From Nocardiopsis sp. N85 (GTDB lineage Bacteria; Actinomycetota; Actinomycetes; Streptosporangiales; Streptosporangiaceae), in assembly GCF_028882275.1 (NCBI RefSeq), contig NZ_JARBUT010000008.1, positions 215,185 to 279,184 of the forward strand: a DNA stretch of 64,000 nucleotides, read 5' to 3'. Below are positions 29,258 through 38,762 of this stretch, one piece after another. Position 1 is the stretch's first letter. The number at the start of each line of letters is the position of its first letter. The notes under the pieces are model-generated. The model was not told where the DNA came from and did no database searches. It saw nothing but the letters and a program-made list of their open reading frames with translations. A program made the position numbers and the translations under genes.

Positions 29258-29941
29258 TCAGTACCCGGGGCCCTGACCGGGAACGGTCGGGTACCCGGGC
29301 CCCTGGCCGGGCGCCGGCGGGTACCCGGGGCCCTGACCGGGGCCCTGGCCGGGCGCCGGCGGGTACTGGCCGGGGATCTGACCGAGGCCCTGGCCGGGCG
29401 CCGGCGGGTACTGGCCGGGGATCTGACCGAGGGCCGGGTGCTGCGGGCCGCCGTACGGAGGCTGCGGCGGCACGTATCCGGGGTCCGTCTGCGCGAACCA
29501 CTCCTTGGCCGGCACTCCCTCCACGAAGACGATGACGATGATGACCAGCACGATGCCGAGGAACGGGTTGCCGGAGTCGGTGAAGTAGCCGATGGCGCCG
29601 TTGACCAGCGCGATGCCCGCCACGATCCGCAGCAGGGTCTGGGCCCGGGTCCCGCCCTTGCCCATCTGGGTGATCACGTAGATCTCGAAGGCGGTGATCG
29701 CCAGCCCGAGGAGGAGGACCGCCACGATCACGCCGAGGCCCATGCCCATCTCCGCCTGGGCTTGGGCCTGGAGCTCCGGGTCACCGGCGCCCAGGGCACC
29801 GATCGCGGTGATACCGAGGAAGGCGATCCCGTAGACGATGACGGCCAGGACCGCCCGAATGATCAGGATGATCCGTACGGCTTTGAGGGAGGTCGGCATC
29901 GGCGGCGGACCGTAGGAGGGCGCCGGGGGATAGGGGGTCAC
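29258..29941 (-). CDS. Membrane protein with Pro/Gly/Gln repeat tail
   Basis: A 227-residue protein with a Pro-rich N terminus (MTPYPPAPSYGPPPMP) and four hydrophobic segments (about 22-50, 67-90, 103-120 and 126-145). The cytoplasmic tail is built from repeats of PGQYPPAPGQG and GPGYP. The GTG at 29941 has GAGGAG five nt upstream. The layout resembles other actinobacterial small membrane proteins with Pro/Tyr-rich tails, often near cell-envelope or polar-growth functions. No specific function can be assigned. The tail is encoded by recent tandem duplications (29341-29430). Confidence 0.75.
   Translation of the reverse strand: MTPYPPAPSYGPPPMPTSLKAVRIILIIRAVLAVIVYGIAFLGITAIGALGAGDPELQAQAQAEMGMGLGVIVAVLLLGLAITAFEIYVITQMGKGGTRAQTLLRIVAGIALVNGAIGYFTDSGNPFLGIVLVIIVIVFVEGVPAKEWFAQTDPGYVPPQPPYGGPQHPALGQIPGQYPPAPGQGLGQIPGQYPPAPGQGPGQGPGYPPAPGQGPGYPTVPGQGPGY
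29341..29430. repeat. Two perfect 45-bp tandem repeats inside the membrane-protein gene
   Basis: Positions 29341-29385 and 29386-29430 are identical. Each encodes 15 residues (LGQIPGQYPPAPGQG and frame equivalents). Shorter, diverged copies continue to about 29264. Perfect identity at the DNA level suggests recent slippage and possible copy-number variation between strains. Confidence 0.9.
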
Positions 29942-30072
29942 AAGAACTCCTCGTTCAAGGGTGTGTCCGTGCCCCGCCGCGAGCCGTCGTGTTCATCAGG
30001 TGACGGGGTCATCACGCACATGGGACGCGCCCGGATGACACCCGGTTCCCCTTTCCCCTCACATCGCTCACA

Positions 30073-30816
30073 TCAGGAGGCCTCGGACCGTCCTGCGGCC
30101 GCCAGGTGCTCGGTGAGGAAGGCATCGATGCGCCGCCAGGCGTCGACGGCCGACTCCGGGTGCGGACCGGTCTTCTGCGCGCGGAACACGGCCCGCATGA
30201 TCCGCGGCCCGTTGGGCGCCTCGTTGAGGAAGGAGTGGCCCGCGTCGGGGTACTCCTTGACGTCGTTGACGATCCCGGCGGCGTCCAGGGTGGTGCGCAG
30301 CCGGTCGGCGGCTCCGCGCAGACCGCCGTCGAGGGCGCCGAAACTGCCGACGACCGGACAGGCACGGTCCACGACGCGGTCGAGGTTCCGGGGGGTGAAC
30401 CCGTAGTTGACGGCGGAGGCGTCGAAGTCGGCGACGGTCGCGAGGGCGAACCCGCCGCCCATGCAGAACCCGACCACGCCGACCCGGCCGGTGCAGTCGT
30501 CGCGGTCGAGGAGCCAACGACGGGCGGCCGCGATGTCCACGATGGCGCGTCCGCGCCCGGAACGCATGGCCAGCACCACCTTGAGGACACAGCGGGCCAT
30601 GCCGCCCTCGCTGTACAGGTCCGGGACGATGGTGAGGTAGCCGAGCCGGGCCAGCCGGTCGGCGTGTGCGCGCATCTGGTCGTCGACGCCCCAGGCCTCG
30701 TGGGTGACGACGACGCCGGGCCAGGGGCCCTCTCCCTCGGGAACGGCGATGTAGGCGCGCAGGTGGGGCGAGCCCGGTGTGTCCCGGGTGTACTCGCCGA
30801 GATCGATGTCCGGCAC
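30073..30816 (-). CDS. Dienelactone hydrolase family protein
   Basis: A 247-residue alpha/beta hydrolase. The nucleophile is Cys in VGFCMGGGFAL (about residue 119), as in dienelactone hydrolases. The catalytic His is in YPDAGHSFLN (about residue 197), and the conserved Glu that orients the Cys is in VTHEAWG (about residue 37). The GTG start at 30816 has AGGAGG five nt upstream; the longer open frame has no such site. The family hydrolyses dienelactone in aromatic degradation but many members are general esterases, and no aromatic pathway is nearby. Confidence 0.88.
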   Translation of the reverse strand: MPDIDLGEYTRDTPGSPHLRAYIAVPEGEGPWPGVVVTHEAWGVDDQMRAHADRLARLGYLTIVPDLYSEGGMARCVLKVVLAMRSGRGRAIVDIAAARRWLLDRDDCTGRVGVVGFCMGGGFALATVADFDASAVNYGFTPRNLDRVVDRACPVVGSFGALDGGLRGAADRLRTTLDAAGIVNDVKEYPDAGHSFLNEAPNGPRIMRAVFRAQKTGPHPESAVDAWRRIDAFLTEHLAAAGRSEAS

Positions 30817-30911
30817 GGTGCCTCCTCGGTACTGCCCCCGGAATCGCCTACACCCTAGGGTGTCCGGGCCTCCCCGACCACGGTCGGGGTCGTCCCGCCG
30901 CTCGGGCGGAA

Positions 30912-30927
30912 AGTGATCTGGATCACG
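30912..30927. promoter_or_regulatory. Crp/GlxR-type operator (GTGA-N6-TCAC)
   Basis: AGTGATCTGGATCACG is a near-perfect palindrome that fits the actinobacterial Crp/GlxR consensus TGTGA-N6-TCACA at the invariant GTGA and TCAC. It lies in the divergent region between the dienelactone hydrolase gene and the secreted GH64 glucanase, 141 nt before the latter. cAMP control of a secreted glucanase is plausible. Confidence 0.6.
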
Positions 30928-31068
30928 TAACCCCTCCCTCACCACGGGGAACACCCGCCCCACCCCCTGCGAGTGAGAGCACCCTGCGTTACCGGGGTTG
31001 ACCGATCCGTTGCTCAATGATCGTTTAGTGCCAGTTCTCCACACCCGCTACCTCTGAGGAGACACCCG

Positions 31069-32253
31069 ATGATCGACCGCAGGCACTTCCTCGGCGGCCT
31101 CTCCGCGGCCGCCGGCGCCCCGCTCCTCCTGGGCACGCTCGGCTGCGCGCCCCGGGCATCGACGGCGGACCTGACCTCGTCCTCCGCCACAGCCAACCCG
31201 GGAGCGCTCCCAGTGAGCGTTCGGAACGAGACCGGACGGTTCTCCGACGGCGAGGTCCTCGCCTACGTGATCGGCACCGACCTGACCACCGGACGGCACA
31301 GCCGGGTCGACGCCAACGGGGTACCCCACCCCGTGAGCCTCGACGACAACGGCGACGACGGCTACGCCGACTACGGGATCCCGCTGCCCGACCTGGCCGG
31401 GATGACGCTGCCGTACATGTCCGGGCGGATCTACCTCGCCCTCGGCGGCAGGCTCCACATCCGCATCGTCGTCGACGGTGACGGCAACCCGGCCCCGCAG
31501 CTCCCCGCCGGCTGGGTGGAGGGCTCCCCCGGGTTCGACGTCCTGCACGACACCGTCGAGTTCACCCACAACGACGCCGGGATGTTCTGCAACACCAGCA
31601 TGGTCGACCAGTTCAGCGTGCCGATCGGCATCCGCCTGGTCGGCGATGCCGACCAGACCACCGGCACGTTCCGCCCCGGCGGTCGCGAGGCCGTGTTCCG
31701 GGCCCTGTCGGCCGACCCCGTGTTCTCGTCCCTGGTGTACGACGACCTGCGGATCATCTCCCCCGGTCACGGCTTGGACGCGGGGCTGTTCCCCGCCGAT
31801 TTCTACGACCCCTACATCGACCGGGTGTGGTCGCACTACGCCGGTACCGACCTCACCGTGACCACCAACGCCGGGACGTTCACCGGCCGGGTCCAGGGGG
31901 ACCGGTTCGTGTTCGACGGCGGGGTGCGCGCCTTCGACCGCCCCTCGACCCGTGACGTGTTCTTCTGCGACGGCTCGCTGAACGCCCCCAACGACGGGAT
32001 CGGCGGTCCCGTCGCCGCGATCCTGGGGGCCGCGCTCAACCGGTCCACGCTGTTGACCTCGGCGAGCCAGCCCACCACCGACCCCGCCGGTTTCTACCGG
32101 GACGAGGTCGCCAACCGGTACGCGGCGGTCTTCCACGAGAACACCGTGGACGGTAGGGCCTACGGGTTCGCCTTCGACGACGTGGCGGACTTCGCCTCCT
32201 ACATCCAGGACCACGGGCCGCAGCGACTGGAGGTCACCCTGACCGCCTTCTGA
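31069..32253 (+). CDS. Secreted GH64-type beta-1,3-glucanase
   Basis: A 394-residue exported protein. The N terminus has a twin-Arg motif (DRRHFLGGLS) followed by a hydrophobic stretch and a lipobox-like LGTLGC at about residue 24, so it may be a Tat-exported lipoprotein. The body from residue ~45 matches thaumatin-like GH64 laminaripentaose-producing glucanases (SDGEVLAYVIGTD, VEFTHNDAGMFCNTSMVDQFSVPIGIRL, FCDGSLNAPNDG). The catalytic Glu/Asp pair is likely in the VEFTHND region and downstream. It would degrade fungal or plant beta-1,3-glucan outside the cell. Confidence 0.85.
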   Translation: MIDRRHFLGGLSAAAGAPLLLGTLGCAPRASTADLTSSSATANPGALPVSVRNETGRFSDGEVLAYVIGTDLTTGRHSRVDANGVPHPVSLDDNGDDGYADYGIPLPDLAGMTLPYMSGRIYLALGGRLHIRIVVDGDGNPAPQLPAGWVEGSPGFDVLHDTVEFTHNDAGMFCNTSMVDQFSVPIGIRLVGDADQTTGTFRPGGREAVFRALSADPVFSSLVYDDLRIISPGHGLDAGLFPADFYDPYIDRVWSHYAGTDLTVTTNAGTFTGRVQGDRFVFDGGVRAFDRPSTRDVFFCDGSLNAPNDGIGGPVAAILGAALNRSTLLTSASQPTTDPAGFYRDEVANRYAAVFHENTVDGRAYGFAFDDVADFASYIQDHGPQRLEVTLTAF

Positions 32254-32314
32254 GGGGCCCTCCGCGCCGAGGGATCCCCGGGGCTCCCATGCCGGTCGCG
32301 CCGGTCCGGGACCG

Positions 32315-32352
32315 CCGGTGCCCGCCGCGACCGGCATCGCGGCGGGCACCGG
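32315..32352. terminator. 16-bp hairpin between convergent glucanase and mmsB genes
   Basis: CCGGTGCCCGCCGCGA pairs with TCGCGGCGGGCACCGG across CCGGCA. An upstream ATGCCGGTCGCG at 32289-32300 is the exact complement of CGCGACCGGCAT at 32326-32337, so a competing 12-bp pairing would disrupt the hairpin. Confidence 0.7.
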
Positions 32353-32354
32353 GC

Positions 32355-33272
32355 TCAGTCTTGCGCGTCCCGCTCGGAACGGGCGCGGACGACCTCCACG
32401 ATCGCGGAGAAGTCGCGCCCGGCCCCGCCGTTCTCGGCGAACCCCGCGTACACCTCGGCCGCACGGGAGCCGATCTCGGCCACCGTCCCGGTGTCGCGCA
32501 GCGCGTTGACCGCCAGCCCCAGGTCCTTGGCCATCAGTGACGCCGCGAAGCCGGGCCGGTAGTCGTCGTTGGCCGGGCTGGTCGGCACCGGCCCGGGGAC
32601 CGGGCAGTAGGTGGTGAGCGACCAGCACTGCGCCGACGCCGTGGACATCACGTCGTACAGCGCCTCGTGGGTCAGACCGAGCCGCTCGCCGAGCACGAAC
32701 GCCTCGCTCACCGCGATCATCGACGACGCCAGCACCATGTTGTTGCAGACCTTGGCGGCCTGGCCGCCCCCCGCCCCACCGCAGTGCACGATCCGGCCGC
32801 CCATGACCGCCAGGACCGGTTCGGCCTCGGCGAACACCTCGTCCCGTGCGCCGACCATGAAGGTGAGGGTCCCGGCGGTCGCGCCCACCACCCCGCCGGA
32901 CACCGGGGCGTCGACCGCCCGGTGCCCGGCGGCCTCCGCCTCGTCGGCGGCCGTGCGGGCGTCGGCCACGTCCACGGTGGAGCAGTCGACGAACAGGGTC
33001 CCGGGCCGGGCGGAGGAGATCAGGCCGGGGGCGTCGGCGACGCCCCGGTAGGCGGCCAGCAGGTGGCGTCCGCTCGGCAGCATGGTGATGACGACGTCGG
33101 CGCCGGCGACCGCCTCGGCCGCCGACCCCGCAGGGCGCACCCCGGAGGCCACGGCCTTGGCGAGCGCTTCGGCCGACAGGTCGAACCCGGTCACCTCGTG
33201 CCCGGCCCGGACCAGGTTGACCGCCATGGGGCCGCCCATGTTCCCGAGCCCGACGAATCCGATCAGGGTCAT
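32355..33272 (-). CDS. mmsB: 3-hydroxyisobutyrate dehydrogenase
   Basis: A 305-residue beta-hydroxyacid dehydrogenase. The Rossmann motif is FVGLGNMGGPMAVNL (residues 6-20), the substrate-binding motif DAPVSGGVVGA is at about 117-127, and the catalytic Lys is in GGGQAAKVCNNM (about residue 172). It oxidises 3-hydroxyisobutyrate to methylmalonate semialdehyde, the substrate of MmsA encoded at the other end of this operon. Its ATG overlaps the hydrolase stop. It is the last gene of the operon, and a hairpin follows. Confidence 0.92.
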   Translation of the reverse strand: MTLIGFVGLGNMGGPMAVNLVRAGHEVTGFDLSAEALAKAVASGVRPAGSAAEAVAGADVVITMLPSGRHLLAAYRGVADAPGLISSARPGTLFVDCSTVDVADARTAADEAEAAGHRAVDAPVSGGVVGATAGTLTFMVGARDEVFAEAEPVLAVMGGRIVHCGGAGGGQAAKVCNNMVLASSMIAVSEAFVLGERLGLTHEALYDVMSTASAQCWSLTTYCPVPGPVPTSPANDDYRPGFAASLMAKDLGLAVNALRDTGTVAEIGSRAAEVYAGFAENGGAGRDFSAIVEVVRARSERDAQD

Positions 33273-34348
33273 CGCGTGCCTCCGTCGTCGAAGAGGTCGG
33301 CCAGGCCCAGGGGGCCGTCGGGGGCCGGGAGGAAGTGGCGGGCCACGTCCTCGTCGGTGACCCCCTCCAGGGTGTCCGGCACCCACTTGGGGTTCCGGTC
33401 CTTGTCGATGACCTGGGCGCGGATCCCCTCGACCAGGTCGGGTGAGGACAGCGTCGCGAAGGAGACCCGGTACTCCTGTTCCAGGACCGTCTCCAGGTCG
33501 GGGAGCCCCCGGGCCCGCCGCAACGCCGCCAGGGTGGTCTTCACCGAGGTCGGCGACTTCGCGAGGATCGTGGCCGCGGCCGTGGCCGCCGCCGGGTCGC
33601 CGTGGTCGCGCAGCCGCGCCACGATCTCCTCGGCGGTGTCGGCGGTGTAACAGGCGTCGACCCACCGGAGGCCGGGCAGGGTCGGTGCGGGCGCGGTCTC
33701 GGCGAACCGGCCCACCGCGTCCGCCACGTCGGCCGCCGAGACGACCTCGGTGAGGGCGACGGCCAGGTCGGACAGGCGATCGGCGGGCACGAAGTGGTCG
33801 GCCAGGCCGAGGGCGATGGCGTCGCCCGCGTCCGCCGAACCCGCCGTGAGCGCCAGGTGGGTGCCCGATTCCCTGGGCGCCCGGGACAACAGGTAGGTGC
33901 CGCCCACGTCGGGCACGAACCCGATGGTGGTCTCCGGCATGCCCACGACCGAGCGCTCGGTGACGATACGGACCGAACCGTGCGCGGACACGCCGACCCC
34001 GCCGCCCATGACCACACCGTCCATGAACGCCACGTACGGCTTGGGGTAACGCGAGATTTGCGCGTTGAGCAGGTACTCGTCGCGCCAGAACGCGGCGGCC
34101 GCCCGGTCGCCCTCGCGGGCACTGGCGGAGATGGCGCGGATGTCGCCGCCGGCGCACAGGCCGCGCTCCCCCGCGCCGTCGATGAGCACGGCGACGACGG
34201 CGTCGTCGTCCGCCCAGGCGGTGAGGGCCGTGCGCAGGGCTGTGACCATGTCGTGGTCCAGGGCGTTGATGGCCCGCGGACGGTTCAGGGTGATGCGGCC
34301 GAGTCGTCCCTCGACCCGGACCAGGACCTTCTCCTCGGTGGTGGACAT
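33269..34348 (-). CDS. 3-hydroxyisobutyryl-CoA hydrolase
   Basis: A 359-residue crotonase-fold enzyme of the HIBYL-CoA hydrolase branch, which is longer than enoyl-CoA hydratases (~260 residues). The oxyanion-hole segment is LCAGGDIRAI (about residues 64-73), and the catalytic Glu and Asp lie in VGMPETTIGFVPDVGGTYLLSR (about 134-155). It releases free 3-hydroxyisobutyrate in valine catabolism. It lies between the acyl-CoA dehydrogenase and mmsB genes with overlapping ends, in pathway-coherent company. Confidence 0.9.
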   Translation of the reverse strand: MSTTEEKVLVRVEGRLGRITLNRPRAINALDHDMVTALRTALTAWADDDAVVAVLIDGAGERGLCAGGDIRAISASAREGDRAAAAFWRDEYLLNAQISRYPKPYVAFMDGVVMGGGVGVSAHGSVRIVTERSVVGMPETTIGFVPDVGGTYLLSRAPRESGTHLALTAGSADAGDAIALGLADHFVPADRLSDLAVALTEVVSAADVADAVGRFAETAPAPTLPGLRWVDACYTADTAEEIVARLRDHGDPAAATAAATILAKSPTSVKTTLAALRRARGLPDLETVLEQEYRVSFATLSSPDLVEGIRAQVIDKDRNPKWVPDTLEGVTDEDVARHFLPAPDGPLGLADLFDDGGTR

Positions 34349-35492
34349 CAGGCGGCCCCGGTCAGTCCGCGAGCGATGATCAGGCTCATGATCTCGTTGG
34401 TCCCTTCCAGGATTCGGTGCACCCTCAGGTCGCGCACGATCTTCTCAATGCCGTATTCCGTGAGGTATCCGTAGCCCCCGTGCAGCTGCAACGCCTGGTC
34501 GGCCACGGTGAACCCGACGTCGGTGGCGAACCGCTTGGCCATCGCGCACAGGTGCGCGGCGTCGGGATCGCCGTCGTCCAGGGCCCGGGCGGCCCGCCAC
34601 ACCAGGGAGCGGGCGGCCTCCAGTTCGGTGGCCATCTCGGCCAACCGGAACCGCAGGGCCTGGGCGTTGATGAGCGGCCCGCCGAACGCCCGCCGGTCGC
34701 CCAGGTAGGCGGTGGCGGCCTCCAACGCGGCGGTGGCACCGCCCAGGGAGCAGGCCGCGATGCCCAACCGGCCGCCGTTGAGTCCGTTCATGGCGATCCG
34801 GAAGCCGTCGCCCTCCGCGCCGAGGAGGCGGTCGGCGGGCGACCGCACGCCGTCGAGGACGACCTGCCGGGTGGGCTGGGCGTTCCAGCCCATCTTGGCC
34901 TCGTTGCCGCCGAAGGACAGCCCGGGATCGTCGCGGTCCACGATGAACGCCGACACCCCCGAGGGGCCGGGACCCCCGGTACGGGCCATGACGATGTAGA
35001 GGCCGGACACCCCGGCGCCGGAGATGAACTGCTTGGTGCCGGTGAGCACGTGGTCCCCGCCGTCGGGTACCGCCCGGGTGCTCAGGGCGGCCGCGTCGGA
35101 GCCCGCGCCCGGTTCGGTCAGGCAGTAGCTGCCCAGCACGTCCATGGAGCACAGGCCCGGCAGCAGGCGTGCTCGCTGGGCGGCGTCGCCGTAGCGGTCG
35201 ATCATCCAGGCGACCATGTTGTGAATGGACAGGTAGGCGGCCACGGACGGGCAGCCCGTGGCCAGCGCCTCGAAGACGAGGACGCCGTCGAGCCTGCTCA
35301 GGCCCGACCCGCCCGCGTCCTCGCGGACGTAGACCCCGCCCATGCCCATGCCGGCGGCCTTGCGGAGCACGTCCACGGGGAAGTGCTTGGCCTGGTCCCA
35401 CTCGACGGCGTACGGGGCCAGGTGCTCGCGGGCGAAGTCGCGGGCCGCCTCGACCAGGGCCGTCTGGTCCTCGGTGAGCGTCGTCACGACCG

Positions 35493-35496
<4 letters not shown>
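34348..35496 (-). CDS. Acyl-CoA dehydrogenase, probable isobutyryl-CoA dehydrogenase
   Basis: A 382-residue FAD-dependent acyl-CoA dehydrogenase. It has the CLTEPGAGSDAAAL signature (about residues 125-138), the RRAFGGPLINAQALRFRLAEM region and the catalytic Glu in RILEGTNEIMSLI (about residue 368). The operon context (MmsA, HIBYL-CoA hydrolase, HIBADH) points to isobutyryl-CoA as substrate, as for ACAD8-type enzymes. The following hydratase step (methacrylyl-CoA to 3-hydroxyisobutyryl-CoA) has no gene here and must be supplied elsewhere. Confidence 0.88.
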
Positions 35497-36992
<1,496 letters not shown>

Positions 36993-37082
36993 GGGACACC
37001 GGCTCTCTTGTGGAGGTCATGGAGGCGAGGCATGGGAGGAGGCATGCGGAACGGGGGCCGTGTGCGGTGGTACGGCCGACCG

Positions 37083-37097
37083 CCACCCCGAGGGTGG
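37083..37097. promoter_or_regulatory. Small hairpin in the mmsA leader, possible expression platform
   Basis: CCACCC-CGA-GGGTGG forms a short stem between the aptamer and mmsA. A second stem, GGCCGT-N10-ACGGCC, spans 37057-37078. Neither carries a T-run, so control of translation is more likely than termination if these form the expression platform. Confidence 0.35.
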
Positions 37098-37123
37098 TGG
37101 GGTGGTGGGTTCAGTGATGCCGT

Positions 37124-37183
37124 CGCGTCGCCCGCCATGGGCGGGTCGTCCGGGCGCGGTGCGTCGTCATGCGTGTTCGCTCC
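37124..37183 (-). CDS. Possible 19-residue leader peptide below the riboswitch
   Basis: On the minus strand, an ATG near 37171 preceded by GGAG opens a short basic frame reading MTTHRARTTRPWRATRRHH and then a stop near 37112-37114. Coordinates are approximate. It lies between the cobalamin aptamer and mmsA. It could be a regulatory leader, or chance; there is no homologue I recognise. Confidence 0.2.
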
Positions 37184-37209
37184 ATCCTCGTGGACCGCAC
37201 GTACTCGAA

Positions 37210-37366
37210 AACCGCGGCCGGTATCCTGACTCCCGGTTCTGCGCGCCTCCCCCGCCTTCCCGGTTCGCACCAGTGGCGTCGTGAGGGATCGCTCCCCGGT
37301 CACAGTGGCGGGACCGTGCCGGATTCTCACCGGCTTCCCTGACACCGCGGCCTTGCGCCCCCACCA
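37210..37366 (-). promoter_or_regulatory. Cobalamin riboswitch
   Basis: Read on the minus strand, the conserved blocks of the cobalamin aptamer occur in order: GGGAAGCCGGTGAGAATCC, then GGTCCCGCCACTGT, GCCACTGGTGCGAACC, GGGAAGGCGGGGGAGG, and the B12 box GAGTCAGGATACCGGCC. Every block and its spacing fit the known class. The nearest gene downstream on this strand is mmsA, 217 nt away. The aptamer begins about 6-15 nt after an AT-rich TATAT sequence that may be the promoter -10 element. Confidence 0.92.
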
Positions 37367-37371
37367 TATAG

Positions 37372-37383
37372 TTGGACGTCCAA
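37372..37383. promoter_or_regulatory. Palindrome TTGGACGTCCAA, probable TetR-type operator
   Basis: A perfect 12-bp palindrome typical in form of TetR-family operators. It lies just upstream of the riboswitch transcript on the minus strand and upstream of the decayed MFS gene on the plus strand. A TetR regulator gene lies at 38763-39365. Assignment of the regulator is inferred. Confidence 0.5.
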
Positions 37384-37579
37384 GTAAATCCAGGGTCGTG
37401 CCGTCGGAATTTCCGAGCCCTGCGGCGCGGGGCGCCGGCCGTCCTCCCGGAAGCGGTCCGGGAGGTCGTCGAGCCGGGCCGGCTCCGCCTCCCGTTGCTG
37501 GAACCGAGAGGTACGCCGGGGCAGGAGGCGCACGGCAGGGCGTTCCGTCCGGCCGACGCCCGGGGCACCCCGCGCGCCG

Positions 37580-38518
37580 CCGATCCGGATGCCGGCGCCG
37601 CGACCGTGGCCGTGGGATCTGCTACGACACCGCCTCGGAGACGGTCGTCGCGTCGTTGGTCCCCGGGAGCGGCTGGAGCGCGCCAACGGCGATCTGCGCA
37701 CCGGGGCCCTCGTCGTCCAGGAGTTCAACGGTCGGCCCGTGGGCGGCCTGCTCATATCCATCGGCCTGTTCGCGCCGTTCGTGCTCAACGTCGCCGCGCT
37801 GCTCATATCGGTCCTGGCCTTGGCCCGGGTGCGCGTGGTGGACCCGAACGGGGAGGCCCCGACCCGCGAACGACGAGGGTCGCGAGGCGTCGACGCCGAC
37901 CTCACCGAAGGGGTACGGGCCATCCTGGAGCAGCCGCTGCTGCGACCGGTCGCGGGCATCGCCCTGTTCGTCAACGGGTGCCACGCCACCGCCCCGTCCA
38001 CCCAGGTGCTGTTCGTCCGGGACGTGCTCGACCCGGGGCCGGCCGGGTTCGGCCTGCTCATGGCGTTCGCCGCGGTCGGCGGGGTCATCGGCGGGCAGTC
38101 GGTGTCCTTCCCGCGGTCGGTGCTTGCGCCCGGAACCCTGCCGGTGGTCTGTCTGACCGCGACGAGCCTGGTCCACTGCGTGGTCGCGGCGCTTCCCCTG
38201 ACCCCGGTGGTCGCCGTCGGCCACCTCGTGACCAGCGGGCTCATCCTCGACTACGCGGTGGCGATGGTCTCCATCCGCCAGCGGATCACCCCCGACCGGC
38301 TTCTCGGGAGGGTCAACGCCGCCATGCACACGGTGAGCCGGGGTGTCAGCGCCCTGGGCATGGCGGCGGGCGGGGTGATGGTCGCCGTCCTCACCCCGCT
38401 GACGGGACACGAGGGCGCGTTACGCGCCCCCTATGTCCTCCTCGGTGCGGTCGGTCTGGTCGTCGTCGTGTTCTTCGGCCGCAGGCTCACCCGCCTGATA
38501 CGCGAATACGACGTGTGA
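37580..38518 (+). pseudogene. MFS transporter remnant, frameshifted and lacking its N-terminal half
   Basis: The intact part, from about 37665, reads PRERLERANGDLRTGALVVQ and continues through the last ~7 membrane segments of a DHA3/enterobactin-exporter-like MFS protein to a normal stop. Just upstream, the matching family sequence CYDTASETVVASLVP is in another frame (about 37619-37663), and ATVAVG before it is in a third. This indicates two single-base shifts near 37617 and 37665. The first ~4 helices are not recognisable in any frame. The gene is probably dead, or the last part is expressed as a half transporter. A palindrome at 37372-37383 may be its old operator. Confidence 0.75.
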
Positions 38519-38690
38519 ACCCCTCCTCCGGCCTGTTCCGCGGATGCCCGCCCTGCTGCGCGACGCACCGGCTCGCCCGCCCGTCACCCGACGGCACCTT
38601 CTCTCGCGGCGTTCTCATCGGTCGACGGGAGAGCCGACTCCTTCCTCGGCCTTGCGATGAACGCACCGGAACCCCCGCCCGTCCACCCTC

Positions 38691-38730
38691 GGAAGGTCCG
38701 CGAAGGACGGCCCGCGGCGGACGACCTTCC
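38691..38730. terminator. Hairpin between the MFS remnant and tetR
   Basis: GGAAGGTC pairs with GACCTTCC, with further internal GC pairing and a bulge. It lies in the 244-bp convergent gap 38519-38762, which otherwise holds nothing recognisable. Confidence 0.4.
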
Positions 38731-38762
38731 TTTCGCGACGGGCGGCATCCACGGAACACGGC

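Noticed and set aside
37372..37400. A strong plus-strand promoter with TTGGAC as -35
   Set aside because: No -10 element at suitable spacing; the symmetrical sequence is better read as an operator.
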